NCBI GenBank assembly: GCA_026214975.1
Contig: JAOBSW010000108.1
Coordinates: forward strand, 124,001-188,000
Length of the DNA: 64,000 nucleotides
From: Gentiana macrophylla
Taxonomy: Eukaryota; Streptophyta; Magnoliopsida; Gentianales; Gentianaceae
Direction of reading: 5' to 3'
Below are positions 22,532 through 34,268 of the stretch, piece by piece. The first letter of the stretch is position 1; every line of letters begins with the position of its first letter. Made by a program: the position numbers and the translations under genes. The notes under the pieces are model-generated. The model was not told where the DNA came from, searched no databases, and saw only the letters and a program-made list of their open reading frames with translations.

Positions 22532-23520
22532 GAATCAATTAAAGCTGAGAAGGAAAGTCTAATTCTTGAAGTTGAAAGATTGATGTCAGAATTAAAAATA
22601 CTGAAACTGACTAAAACCGATAAAGAAAAGATTCAAAGATCGTCTCATCGATGAGTGAAAGAATGAATCATTTGCTCAATCAAGCTCAATTACTGGATTC
22701 AAATCAGGAAAACCATATGGAGACAAAACTGGTTTAGGATTTGATACACAACAATCTTCTAAGGATGGAACCGACAAAGAAAGTCATCAAACCTAGTACT
22801 AAAATCGGTATCAAGTTTGTAGTGAGAAACTTCCTGGCGAGAAAATTGTTGAACCAAGAAAAAACAGTATCACATAGGACAAGTCGGTTTTCAAAGAAAA
22901 CAACGAGATCTACCAACAAAGGGAAACCAAATGGTAAATCGGTGTATCTCAAGAAAACCGAATCGGGAAATCAACTACCAGGTCCACAAAAACCAATCAA
23001 GTCAAGAACCAGAAAAATTACAATCATAGTAAATCTAAGAATGTCAATCATTCAAAGATTCACGCATTCAGGGGGAAAGGAAGACTATATCCCACTGATG
23101 ATGATTGGAATTTTACGGCATCTATTGCTAAAAATGATAATAACAATCATTCCGCATAAAACCTATCAAAGGTTTCGAGTCAAGACTCAAGTGAGGACTA
23201 ATCTCGATTCTTAGCAAAGTTCCGATGCACTCAAGGATTCGGACCTCGTACAAAAGGAATGACGGTTATCACTCTAGCTTTAATAATAGATTGCAACATG
23301 GAAATAAGTTTCACTAAAAGATTCGAGAGATCATATAAATAAGACACAGTCCAAACATAGATACTATAGGAGTGTGGCTTATATATATGAAAACAAGTGC
23401 AATAATATCCGAAGAATCCTAAAAGGATATATTCCCGAGTTGTATGCGACAAGCAACCCCCATGGACCCAAAGCTGAATTGGTTACCTAAAAACTTCTAA
23501 TTTTTATTGCAGGATATATG
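22532..23520 (+). pseudogene. Gag-protease linker of the Sirevirus-like element (decayed)
   Basis: Leucine/lysine-rich coiled-coil text (22532-22650), then a basic region read in shifting frames (22741-23214). Sireviruses have a long linker here. Frameshifts lie next to several TCG/CGA triplets, where one base may have been lost in the assembly. Confidence 0.5.
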
Positions 23521-23524
23521 ATAC

Positions 23525-24880
23525 TTTGACAGTGGTTGCTCTAGACACATGACAAAGCGTAAAGACTGTCTCAGTAATTTTGTTGCAAAGGATGGATCAA
23601 AGGTTAATTTTGGAAGTAAAGGCAAACCTGGATACACCAGAGGTTATGGCACCTTAATCAAGAATGGACTTAAAATCAAGAATGTATCTTATATAGAAGG
23701 ACTACACTACAATCTACTCAGCACAAGTCAATTTTGTGATATGGGATACAAAGTAACTTTCGACAAAGAATTCTGTGTTGTCGTCAGCGAATCAGCTTAT
23801 CAAGTTGTCCTAGCCGAAAGAAGAAAAGAAAATATGTACGTAGTAGATTGGACAACAGCCGTTGCTGAAACCTGTTTGCTTGTGCATACAAAATCAGAAA
23901 TCAGTTGGCTATGGCACAAGAAACCGAGTCATCTTAATTTTGATGACATCAACAAACTTGTTAAGAAGCAGTTAGTCATTGGACTACCAGAAATATCATA
24001 TAAGAAGGACAACTTATGTGATGCTTGTCAACAAGGAAAGCAAACAAAAGCAAGTTTCAAGACCAAATCTCAGCATTCAACAACTAGACATCTAGAGTTG
24101 CTACACATGGATTTATTTGGACCTATTACACCAATTACTATCAGTGGAAAGAAGTATACATTGGTGGTAGTAGATGATTTTTCAAGGTACACTTGGGTAA
24201 TCTTTCAAACCAAGAAAAGTGAAACCAAGCAAAGACTCACAGAACTACTCAAGAGACTTCAAAATCAGAAAGGAGTTTCAGTTGTGAAGATAAGATTAGA
24301 TAAAGGAACTGAATTTCTCCACAGTGTGATTATTGAATATTGTGAAGAAAATGGTGTTTTACACCAACTTGCTGCCACAGGAACACCTCAACAGAATGGT
24401 GTAGCTGAAAGAAGAAATAGAACGCTCAAAGAAGCTGGGAGGACTATGATCTGTGAAGCTAAACTACTTGAAATATATTGGGCAGAAGCAGTTAACACTG
24501 CTTGTTACACACAAAACATAGCTCTCATGAACAAAAGACATGAGAAGACTCCTTATGAAATTTGGAATGGAAGAAAACCAAATGTTTCATACTTTCATGC
24601 TTTTGGAAGCAAATGTTTCATACACAATAATGGAAAAGATCAACTTCATGTTTTCCACCCCAAAGCTGATGAAGGAATTTTTCTAGGATATTCAAGTGTC
24701 AGCAAAGCTTCTAGAGTACTAAATAAAAGGACACTAAAGCATGAAGAATCAATACATGTAGTATTTGATGAACCAAACTTCCCAGGTGAAACAACTAAAG
24801 ACCGACAAGAACCGTTTTTCGCCCCGATTACAGTCATGCCAGAACTGGCCAGATTGATATTGGAAGACTACAAATTTTGA
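23525..24880 (+). pseudogene. Copia protease active site and integrase
   Basis: The protease signature FDSGCSRHMT is at 23525-23554 (Asp codon 23528-23530), preceded by a TGA where a Trp codon is usual. Counting from the Met at 23549, the integrase zinc site has H123, H128, C157 and C160. The catalytic triad is D188 (MDLFGP), D251 (LDKGTEF) and E287 (GVAERRNRT), a perfect D,D-35-E spacing. The polypeptide continues to residue 443, where a frame change occurs. Integrase inserts the cDNA into chromosomes. Substitution LDKG for the common SDHG next to D251 is unusual. Confidence 0.85.
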
Positions 24881-25313
24881 ATTTTCAGATCAAGATCGAG
24901 CCTCGATTTCCAACTACTCAACAAACCACACCTGAACTACATGTTCCTGATCCAACTGAAGAAATTCCAAAACCAGTTCTTGAAGAACCAGTCGAACAAG
25001 AAATAAATCCTTTGATGCAAACACCTACATATCAATGGATGAGAGATCACCTTGAAGAACAAGTAATTGGTGATACTCAAACTGGCGTTCGAGCAAGACA
25101 TCAATTAGATGCAATGATTGCGTGTTTTCCATCTCAATCAGAACCTAAAGAAATTGAAGAAACTTTGAAAGATCCAGACTGGATATTAGCTATGCAAGAA
25201 GAACTCAATGAATTCGAGAGAAATCAAGTATGGGAATTGGTAGATAGTCCAGTTCATGTCAATATCATTGGAACCAAATGGGTTTTCAGAAATAAACTTG
25301 ATGAAGATGGGAA
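24877..25313 (+). pseudogene. Copia reverse transcriptase, N-terminal part, cut by LARD1
   Basis: A Pro/Glu-rich linker followed by the start of the RVT_2 domain: DPDWILAMQEELNEFERN and GTKWVFRNKLDEDGN. The native frame stops matching at 25313; the next 55 bases of the open frame belong to the LARD1 LTR. The domain resumes at 34269 after the second TSD copy. Confidence 0.85.
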
Positions 25314-27038
25314 TGTTAGATGTAGTGCCCGAAAGACAATTTGTGTAATTGTTTTTAATAATGAATGACAGAATTTATCTCACCTTATTACTTGCTTTGT
25401 GCTTGTAAAGTAATACATCTTGCAAACCCTAAGTATATCTCAGTATGTAACCACTTAACTCGGTGTATGGATTACACGTGAGGATTGAGTTAGTGGTGAT
25501 ATACTTTAAATCATTAGTCCGTGGTGAACTTAATCGAGTTTAGGGTCTCTTGATTAAAACACCAATAATGCGCCTAACACCTTAGGGTGTGATAGTCTTA
25601 TCCGGATTTGTCGGTAGAGGGTACCTACGTGGGGCATTTATATATGATGGCATTCATATAGGACTGGACCGATTTAATCTGTATTTCTCGGTATAATTCC
25701 GTAATCGAGGAATCTTATTAAATCATTAGATGATCATATATGGATCAACCTTAATCCGAGGTGATCACGAGGATCTCGCTTGTCCCGGGTAGTGTTTGAT
25801 GTGTTAGTTACGGTTCACTTAAATATGTGTTCCAAGCCACTTCTCATTGGCACTATCTCAGGATGAGTGAGTAGTTCGATTTTCTGGACATGGAATCCAT
25901 TCCTTCCTCGGGAAGTAGAGAGACGATCCCTTATTTGTTAGCCTAAGAAAGTGATCGATCCCGGGAGTTTCGCATTTGACTAATTAGCTACTAGTCAGAT
26001 ATGTGCACTAATTGATCATCAGGGGGTTAATGGTAAATAAGGATAAGATATTCTGAGTCGGGTTCACGGAGACTTCCCACTCAGAATGGACAGTCTATGG
26101 AGGGTTAATCCGTATGTAGTGATTATATCAATGGACGCTTATTCACTCTATGGGTTGAGTATAAGTATACATCTATAATCGGTAGAGTTCAGTTTCGGGT
26201 TTATGGTGGCGTAATCCCGAAATTAATAATTATATTCTGTTTGATGAATAATTAATTATTGGAGCTACTGGTTATAGGTCCATGGTCCCCGATGTGGCTT
26301 CTGTAATTCGGACTAGTAATCTTGTTACTTGGGCCTCATGATGATAATTAATTGGGTGGGCTAATTAATTGATATGCATGGATATTATTTAGTTGAAATT
26401 TAAATAATATAATACACATAAAAGACATTTTATGTGGGCTTTTGACCCTTAATGGTGGCGCCATATATGTCATTTAATTAGAGAGAAATTAGTTTTCTTG
26501 GATAATTATTTGACATGTGATTTATCTTTTATTTGTTAAATGATAATTCATGGAATATTAGATAATAATATGATTTATCCTAATTTGTTTGGGATAATCA
26601 TTTTATTTATCTTTTATTTGGAAAAGGATTAATGTGATAATTATCACTTAATTATTTAATCCTTGGAGGACATTGATTACTCTCCTATATAAAGAGAGTT
26701 CTCCCAAGTCTAAAAAAAAGGTACTATTCACGTCACTATTCACCGAGAGAAATTGGCCGAAAAATTTGGCCTCTATTCTAGGGTTTGAGTTGGAAAAATC
26801 TTGGGATTTTTAGTTTGCATATCAAGGAGGCTCGTGTATCAAGAAGAAGGGTGTCCACCAACCGCCGTTTGGAGAACACATCGGAAGATCAAGGCTTCTC
26901 TTCCCTATATTGGTAACATGATCTTAACCCCCTTGTAGTAGTTTAAGTCCTTTAATTATGTGTTTTGATATATAAATCATGATCCATCTCCGCATAGCGT
27001 AGATCTAATCGTTTAGATCTAAGAACCTGCATCCTTCA
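25314..27038 (+). repeat. 5' LTR of LARD1
   Basis: TGTTAGATGTAGTGCCCGAA to CCTGCATCCTTCA. TATA box TATATAAA at 26687-26694. Just downstream, ACTATTCAC occurs twice, a feature shared only with the 3' LTR of this copy and absent from LARD2, which marks two LTR subfamilies. Confidence 0.95.
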
Positions 27039-27040
27039 TG

Positions 27041-27052
27041 TGGTATCGGAGC
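27041..27052 (+). promoter_or_regulatory. Primer-binding site of LARD1
   Basis: TGGTATCGGAGC two bases after the LTR; LARD2 has TGGTATCAGAGA at 53929. Both fit initiator-Met tRNA. Confidence 0.85.
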
Positions 27053-27221
27053 GAGGTTCCACGATTTATATAGTCATAATCGTAATTAAACGATTTAAAG
27101 GAGTGGAATTGCATGTAGGTGATATTTTACTCATTATTATGCATTAATAATTTTTTTTAAATTGCTATGGTAGAAGAGATGGATTGGGGTTGGCATCGTT
27201 TACCCGTTAGATCTATTGTAA

Positions 27222-27256
27222 ACTCATATGAACGATGAAAATTCGTTCATATGAGT
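27222..27256 (+). other. Leader hairpin, 14-bp perfect stem
   Basis: ACTCATATGAACGA (27222-27235) pairs with TCGTTCATATGAGT (27243-27256) around TGAAAAT. In LARD2 the counterpart (about 54105-54139) keeps 13 of 14 pairs, two of them as G-U wobbles. Confidence 0.7.
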
Positions 27257-27349
27257 ATAGGAAATTATGTAATTCATGTATTATTGCAATTTTAATTTCC
27301 AGAAAATAGATTTGTACATTAGCTGTTTAGTCTTTTCGTTTTTTCCGTT

Positions 27350-27835
27350 GTTTGAGCCGTTAAAACGAAGATCCCTCCGGTCAGAATCAAGATTGGAAGT
27401 TGATGAACAATCTCACAAATTTTGGTGTCGATCAGAGTCCGTTTGGGTTTCCGTTCGTTGCTGCGAAGTGGCTGTTGTAACAGAAAAACGCATGATTCAC
27501 AGAAACCCTAAGTGTGACTTCTTCGATTTTCTGGGAACAATTGGACCGTTCAAATTAAAATCCGACCGGTCAGATCAATAATCATGGAGTTTTGGACGTG
27601 AGATAAAATTTACAGGACGATCGGGATTCATCTTGATCCCCGATCGGCCTCGGGAAGTAAATGATGCGCTGCTGTAAGAGTCTGTTTCAGCAGCAAGTTG
27701 GGCGGCTCACTGAGGAATATTGACAAGTCAAAGCTCCAATCCGACCGTCCATCTTCAAGTCCGAAGAATGAAGATCAGATCTGGAAAGTTTCGTCCCGAT
27801 CCGAGTTCGTTTGATATTCCGATCGTCGAAGATTC
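27350..27835 (+). repeat. Three-unit leader module in LARD1
   Basis: Units with GAGCCGTT-like starts and CGATC cores at 27429, 27618 and 27797 (spacing 189 and 179). They align to the module at 9960-10450 through CCGGTCAGATC, CGATC(G/A)GAGTCCGTTT and CCGATCGTC. Confidence 0.8.
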
Positions 27836-28142
27836 TTAACAGCTGCAGATTAGGGTTTTAATTTATTTTCGTGTAGATTAGTTACGGGGGTGCCAACGGT
27901 CCATCTCGGTGTTTATTTTCCGCACTAGTATACATGTGTAGATTGTATGAGTAGAACCGGAAAATTGCCATGACATGCATCATATCATGAATTCCACTCC
28001 ATATGCATACATGTAGAAATTAATCGAGGAATTAGTTAGGCATGTATAAAACACACGATTAGTTTTAATTAATTGTTTGATATTAATTAGAAACTAATTA
28101 GGTAAAACCGAGGAACACAGTTTTTTCAATCGTCGAGGTTGG

Positions 28143-28236
28143 GTGATGGATTCTCGGTGAATCCCACTGTGAAAGCATAAGGAGTAAAATCGAAACCTCG
28201 TGGTTAAGGTGTTGGATTCTCGGTGAATTCCACCTT
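28143..28236 (+). other. Pair of hairpins with TCGGT loop
   Basis: GTG-AT-GGATTC / GAATCC-CAC at 28143-28167 and AAGGTG-TT-GGATTC / GAATTC-CACCTT at 28206-28236. Same loop and a 2-nt bulge at the same place. Both are kept in LARD2 (55030-55135). Confidence 0.55.
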
Positions 28237-28262
28237 ACCAGACGAGATTACGCGTTTTGTTC

Positions 28263-29550
28263 CGTAGTGTCTACGTGAAAGTTTGATGTTTAAGGATTGG
28301 ATAATCACGGGCAAACAGGTTGAAAGTGGTTTAACCACGGTTGGGTGGTCAACGATAGCTACGGCTCGATCGACTTCACCCTCCACGTGTGGCGTTTGCA
28401 CGGGGTCTTGCAAGGTCGAGCCATCCGAAGAGCCACTACGGCTCAACGGAGCTCCCTAGTCTTGACCCGTCCGACGGCCACATATGTTCTAACGAATAGG
28501 TCGGGTGGGCTAGCCCACATAACCGACAACATTCGGGCCTATGATTTATTGTTCCTTAATGTAACATCAAGTCCAAAAACGTGATCGATGAAACCCACCA
28601 CTTTTTCAAAATATTGAGTGGGAGCGGAGAGGCGATACCGACCCCACGGCCTCTTGTTGACACAAGCAACGTGAGAGAATGGTGACGCCTCGTGCCGGCC
28701 TGGGACCGGCCTCCCTAAGGAAGGCCTTCACCGCTATCAAAATTCAAGGCTTGGTCTCCGAAAGGATAGGATTTTGGGTACTCGCTGAGTCACTGACCGA
28801 CCCTAAGGCGGCACACTCGGGGTCTATCTAAAGATCTGAAACAGTAGGTTACACTCATAAAGGGTATTTTGGTAATACCTTGGCTGAAAAAGGAAAGGTG
28901 ATTGACGATCACAAATGAGATGTTCGATTCTCAATCTGATCTTCAATATTAATCGAAACCTCTTTGACCTACCCTAAGGCGGCACTGAGGCGTTAGATTA
29001 AATCCTTGGAACGGTAGGATAGACTATAAGTACTTAGTTTATGTTCCTAAAATTTTAGTAGTGTATGATTTGGATTTATCTTCTGTCAATTTTATTTACA
29101 ACTATTTATATATCTCTCTAGGGTGCTAGACTGCTAGTGTAAAATTGACTAGTAATGACTTCGTTAAAAAGTGGTAAGTAACTAGAACGTTGTATTTATT
29201 AATCTCACATGCGATTAATTTTTGAAAGAGATATTTCTCTTGAAGCCTTCAAAACTTAAGTGACGGCATGTCATCTGCTTTGTCACTCGTGTAAGCGAGA
29301 GACAACCATAGTTAGTTTGAAAGATGATTGGGACGATAAAATTCTTCAGTGAATTGTGTAGTGTCTACACGAGAAATTTTTCGATAGAAAAATTGGAGAA
29401 TCATAAATTAAAGTGTCGCTAGTTAGACGGTATTTGGAACCGATAAACTAGTGGGAGCTTTTATATTATGTTTTTCTAATTTATTAGAAAATCATCCCAC
29501 AAGGTAACGCTTTTATTAGACATCCCACAGTTCACGAGTAGTGTCTACTC
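28263..29550 (+). other. Three covarying hairpins with core GTAG-TGT-CTAC in LARD1
   Basis: CGTAG/CTACG (28263-28275), GTGTAG/CTACAC (29356-29370) and GAGTAG/CTACTC (29536-29550), each with loop TGT. Outer base pairs differ yet stay complementary. All three are intact in LARD2. Confidence 0.65.
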
Positions 29551-32525
29551 AATTGAATCGCTAGTTCAAGACTATTTCCTTTTAAGGAAAGTTGAGAATG
29601 GGAAAGAATGTCTATAAGTGTTAATCATCTTAACTAAAGTTTTGAGGCTAAACCGAAACATTAATTAAAGAAAGTATAGGATAAGGAAAGTGATTTGGAT
29701 CACTAACCAATGAATCTTAGCGACTTTCTTAACCGAGTAACTTGACTCGGTAGCTTAGTTCTTTGGAAGAACAAGGAAGCTTTGCATTAACGATTAATAG
29801 AGTAACAACGGGCGTAATTTCGGCTATATTAGTGGGAGTGATATAAGGAAATGAATTTTGATTCTATCCTTGAATATCACGTAAAAATTTATTTTTTTTT
29901 TACAGATTCGTTGAAACAAATGGATTCACTTTCATCTCGACACTACTGATTTGCCTTAAACAAAGTGAAGATGACATTTGTAGTAATTAATCTGTGACTC
30001 GGACTTTTGTTTGATAAAGTCAGAACCACTTAGAACAGCTGAATAAGTATGTGTAACACATCTAAAACTATTAAAGGTAAAAGGTTTCCGTATTAAGATA
30101 AACGACCCTTCAATATCTATTAATTAGTGCATATATCCTAGAGATAAGACCTGACGACTGGCTAAGGGTGATTCCTATCTCCAGTCTAGGAAAACTATCT
30201 CAAAGGAACAATGACTAAATTTCCTTTCAATCGGGAAAGGGTAATAGATTTAAAGGGGTAACATAGCTTGTTCACCATGACCTTGGGGTCTAGTGAGAGA
30301 GATACAAGCTAGTGGGAGGTTTTGAGTGGTGACATTTTGTCTGATGACTACTCGAAATGTGATCTAGTTTATCAAAAGAATACGAGGAGGAGTCTCTGGA
30401 TTTTAGCAGAGAATAGAGTATTCCATGCTCAGAAATAGGCTATCGCATAGTCTTGGGACTGATGCTCGGCCTGCCTCCTAGTGGAATGTTTCTCACTGAG
30501 GAAGAAACCATAGACTTGCATGATATAGTTATTAATATGCTACAATACACTGTTAAACTCGATTAAGATAATTGGTTGCAAAATAACGGTTAACATTATT
30601 ATGTAAACCGAGAAGTCTACCTAGAAGATGCCAGTGAATTTATGGATAAGGAGTGAATTCGGTTCACACCACTTCCATAAATGTAGGCATTTAGCATTTA
30701 ATGCTTAAAGGTAGGACTGGAAATTTTGCGCATACGTTCAGATTGTGACTGTTTGTGTAACATCTTAATGAGACGCAGTGAAGGTTGATTATAAGATTCT
30801 TGAGATCGAAAGTGGCGGTTGAACTGTCACAAGCCTTTCGATAGAATCTATAAGTAACAACCTTAAACCTTGAGAGTACGGTTACCCAAAGGTAGTTACT
30901 ATCGATTTAATCGGACCACGCCCAACATCGGTTGTTGGTGATTACACCGATAAATACTACTAGATCAGGATGTCAATCCACCACGTGAGTGGGAGTATGG
31001 TTTAACCATTGACCCATTGTGGTTTTGTGGACTTTACAATTTCTTTGGGGTGATTGATAACCTATGGCTCTTAGTGGGCTATATAGGATTACGATCATAG
31101 AGGTTGGTTTGACATCCTTAACCCTCGTAAATGGAGTTTTTGTACTCAGTTTTGTTCGATCTATTGTAGAACCACCTGAGTGTCTCAGCCCCGAGTGGGA
31201 GCAATTGGATCTACATAGAAAAGAGTCGAATGAATAGGAAAGTTTAAACTTTCAAATAGCAAAGTTGAGTGGTATAGGGGTGATTCACGACAAGTAGAGA
31301 GTTTAACCGGACCTTGAACTCTCTCACCACTCGGTCTTGCTAGATTTCGTTAAGAAAGCGAGAAAATAGGTGATTCCCCGAGACTTTCTTGCCGAACAAC
31401 GGAATGAATTCATTCATTGCAATGAAGGGTTTTAGCGAGAATGAATAACGGATTCGTTACAAAGCGGAAGATAGGGGTGATTCCCAAGACCTTTTTTTGC
31501 AAGACTAACGATATCTTAATTCATTTAGAAAGAACCTTTGGTAGGAGGCCTGCCATGGCTTATATCCTCTGTGGATTTAAGAGAACCTCTCGGTCATTTA
31601 AAGTCACATGTTTTAAAATATGTGGAATTGACCAGAATATTGATAAGTCTTTAGTAGACTGGATATCAATATTGGTAAAATAGTAGTATTAGTGTTCATG
31701 AATGATAACATGAAGCAGATGGAAACAACATGTGTGTGCTATCCAAGTCGTAAATCGACACGCCAAGATTCTCTGGATGAGAGAATTGGACTATGTTCTA
31801 AGAATCTGATTCGGTCAAATTCACGAGAATGAGTCATTGGCTATCCCACCTGTCTTATTGAATAAGATTGATTATGCATATACGGTTGCAAAGATTCATC
31901 GAGAGTAGTCCTACCCTACCTCTCGGGAATGATTCTCTAAATCTCGGATAAAGAGAAAATGGGATAGAGTCTCTCTTGGATAACGGCAAGTCAGGTTATC
32001 ATAAGTCAATAGTAATCGAATCTTGGATTTGAGCAATAAGTAGCGATTTTAGTACGTCCTCAAGTATCTTTAGAGAACGAGGAATCATATGCTTGTATAT
32101 TCGGTGCAAACTTGAATATGGTTGACTTCTACCGATTCGACTTGTAGTCGATTAAGGATGATCATTACGTGGATCTCGAGCTCGGTGTTTACTCATAGTG
32201 CTTAGAATTTCCTTTTTGGTGCGGGAGTAATTCCGTGTCCGATAAGCCGATATCACTTCATTGTGAAAGCGGTGAAGAAATAGCTTAGAAGGATCTTCCG
32301 ATCCACTAGAGGTCAAAAGCATATTGAGAGAGAGTACCGCTGATTAGATGGACCGGCAACGTTCGTCTCGGGCCGACAACCAAAGCGATCGGTGTACCAA
32401 GTCCGGTGCTTGGAGGGTACGGCATTGAGGAATATATCTCATCCGCTTTTAGAGCAAGTGGGAGAGTGTTGTGAATAAGATGAGAAAGGGTGTGCTCTAA
32501 AAACAATCGTTACTTGTCATTTCGT

Positions 32526-32538
32526 GCAAGTGGGAGAT
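32526..32538 (+). promoter_or_regulatory. Polypurine tract of LARD1
   Basis: GCAAGTGGGAGAT directly before the TG of the 3' LTR, the usual copia-type PPT. GTGGGAG also occurs seven more times inside the element. Confidence 0.8.
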
Positions 32539-34263
32539 TGTTAGATGTAGTGCCGAAAGACAATTTGTGTAATTGTTTTTAATAATGAATGATGTAATTT
32601 ATCTCACCTTATTACTTGCTTTGTGCTTGTAAAGTAATACATCGTCGCAAACCCTAAGTATATCTCGTATGTAACCACTTAACTCGGTGTATGGATTACA
32701 CGTGAGGATTGAGTTAGTGGTGATATACTTAAAGCTGTTAGTCCGTGGTGAACTTAATCGAGTTTAGGGTCTCTTGATTAAAACACCAATAATGCGCCTG
32801 AACACCTTAGGGTGTGATAGTCTTATCCGGTTTGTCGGTAGAGGTACTACGTGGGGCATTTATATATGATGGCATTCATATAGATTTGGACCGATTTAAT
32901 ATGTATTTCTCGGTATAATTCCGTAATCGAGGAATCTTATTAAATCATTAGATGATCATATATGGATCAACCTTAATCCCTGAGGTGATCACAGGATTTG
33001 CTTGTCCCGGGGTAGTGTTTGATGTGTTAGTTACGGTTCACTTAAATATGTGTTCCAAGCCACTTCTCATTGGCACTATCTCCGGATGAGTGTGTAGTTC
33101 GATTTTCACGGACATGGAATCCATTCCTTCCTGCGGGAAGTAGAGAGACGATCCCCTTATTTGTTAGCCCTAAGAAAGTGATCGATCCCGGAGTTTCGCA
33201 TTTGACTAATTAGCTACTAGTCGATATGTGCACTAATTGATCATCGAGGGGTTAATGGTAAATAAGGATAAGATATTCGAAAGTCGGGTTCACGGAGACT
33301 TCCCTCGAGAATGGACGATCTATGGAGAGGTTAATCCGTATGTAGTGATTATATCAATGGACGCTTATTCACTCTATGGGTTGAGTATAAGTGTACATCT
33401 ATAATCGGTAGAGTTCGATTCGGGTTTATGGTGGCGTAATCCCGAAATTAATAATTATATTCTCATTTGATGAATAATTAATTATTGGAGCTCACGGTTA
33501 TGAGTCCATGGTCCCCCGATGTGGCTTACGTAATTCGGACTAGTAATCTTGTTACTTGGGCCTCAGTGATAATTAATTGGCTGGGCTAATTAATTGATAT
33601 GCATGGATATTATTTAGTTGGGCTAAATAATATAATACACATAAAAGACATTTTATGTGGGCTTTTTGACCCTTAATGGTGGCGCCATATATGTCATTTA
33701 ATTAGAGAGAAATTAGTTTTCTTGGATAATTATTTGACATGTGATTTATCTTTTATTTGTTAAATGATAATTCATGGAATATTAGATAATAATATGATTT
33801 ATCCTAATTTGTTTGGGATAATCATTTTATTTATCTTTTATTTGGAAAAGGATTAATGTGATAATTATCACTTAATTATTTAATCCTTGGAGGACATTGA
33901 TTACTCTCCTATATAAAGAGAGTTCTCCCAAGTCTAAAAAAAAGGGTACTATTCACGTCACTATTCACCGAGAGAAATTGGCCGAAAAATTTCGGCCTCT
34001 ATTCTTAGGGTTCGAGTTGGAAAAATCTTCGGGATTTTTCTAGTTGCATATCAAGGAGGCTCGTGTATCAAGAAGGGTGTCCACCAACCGCCGTTTGGAG
34101 AACACATCGGAAGATCAAGGCTTCTCTTCCATATATTGGTAACATGATCTTAACCCCCTTGTAGTAGTTTAAGTCCTTTAATTATGTGTTTTGATATATA
34201 AATCGTGATCCATCCGCTGCGCGTAGATCTAATTCGTTTAGATCTAAGAACCTGCATCCTTCA
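32539..34263 (+). repeat. 3' LTR of LARD1
   Basis: Same ends as the 5' LTR, TATA box at 33910-33917, followed by the TSD GGGAA. Mismatches to the 5' copy are concentrated at CAG/CTG sites, which suggests a young insertion. Confidence 0.95.
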
Positions 34264-34268
34264 GGGAA

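Larger units (their letters stand above)
25314..34263 (+). mobile_element. LARD1: complete non-coding LTR retrotransposon (8.95 kb)
   Basis: LTRs of 1725 bp each (25314-27038, 32539-34263), iMet-type PBS at 27041, PPT GCAAGTGGGAGATTG at the end of the interior, and a perfect TSD GGGAA (25309-25313, 34264-34268). The 5.5-kb interior carries no recognisable gag or pol, so this is a large retrotransposon derivative (LARD) dependent on another element. PBS and PPT style point to a Ty1/copia parent (inference). LARD2 at 52203-61070 is a second copy, and 1575-3283 is a solo LTR. Confidence 0.95.

Noticed and set aside
25314..25368. C-terminal extension of the Sirevirus RT frame into the LTR
   Set aside because: The residues after 25313 are encoded by the inserted LARD1 LTR, not by the host element.
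27276..27581. 101-codon frame with a 109-codon counterpart at 54134-54463 in LARD2
   Set aside because: Open in both copies, but most differences change the amino acid, and the stretch coincides with unit 1 of the DNA leader module. The better explanation is a shared non-coding repeat.
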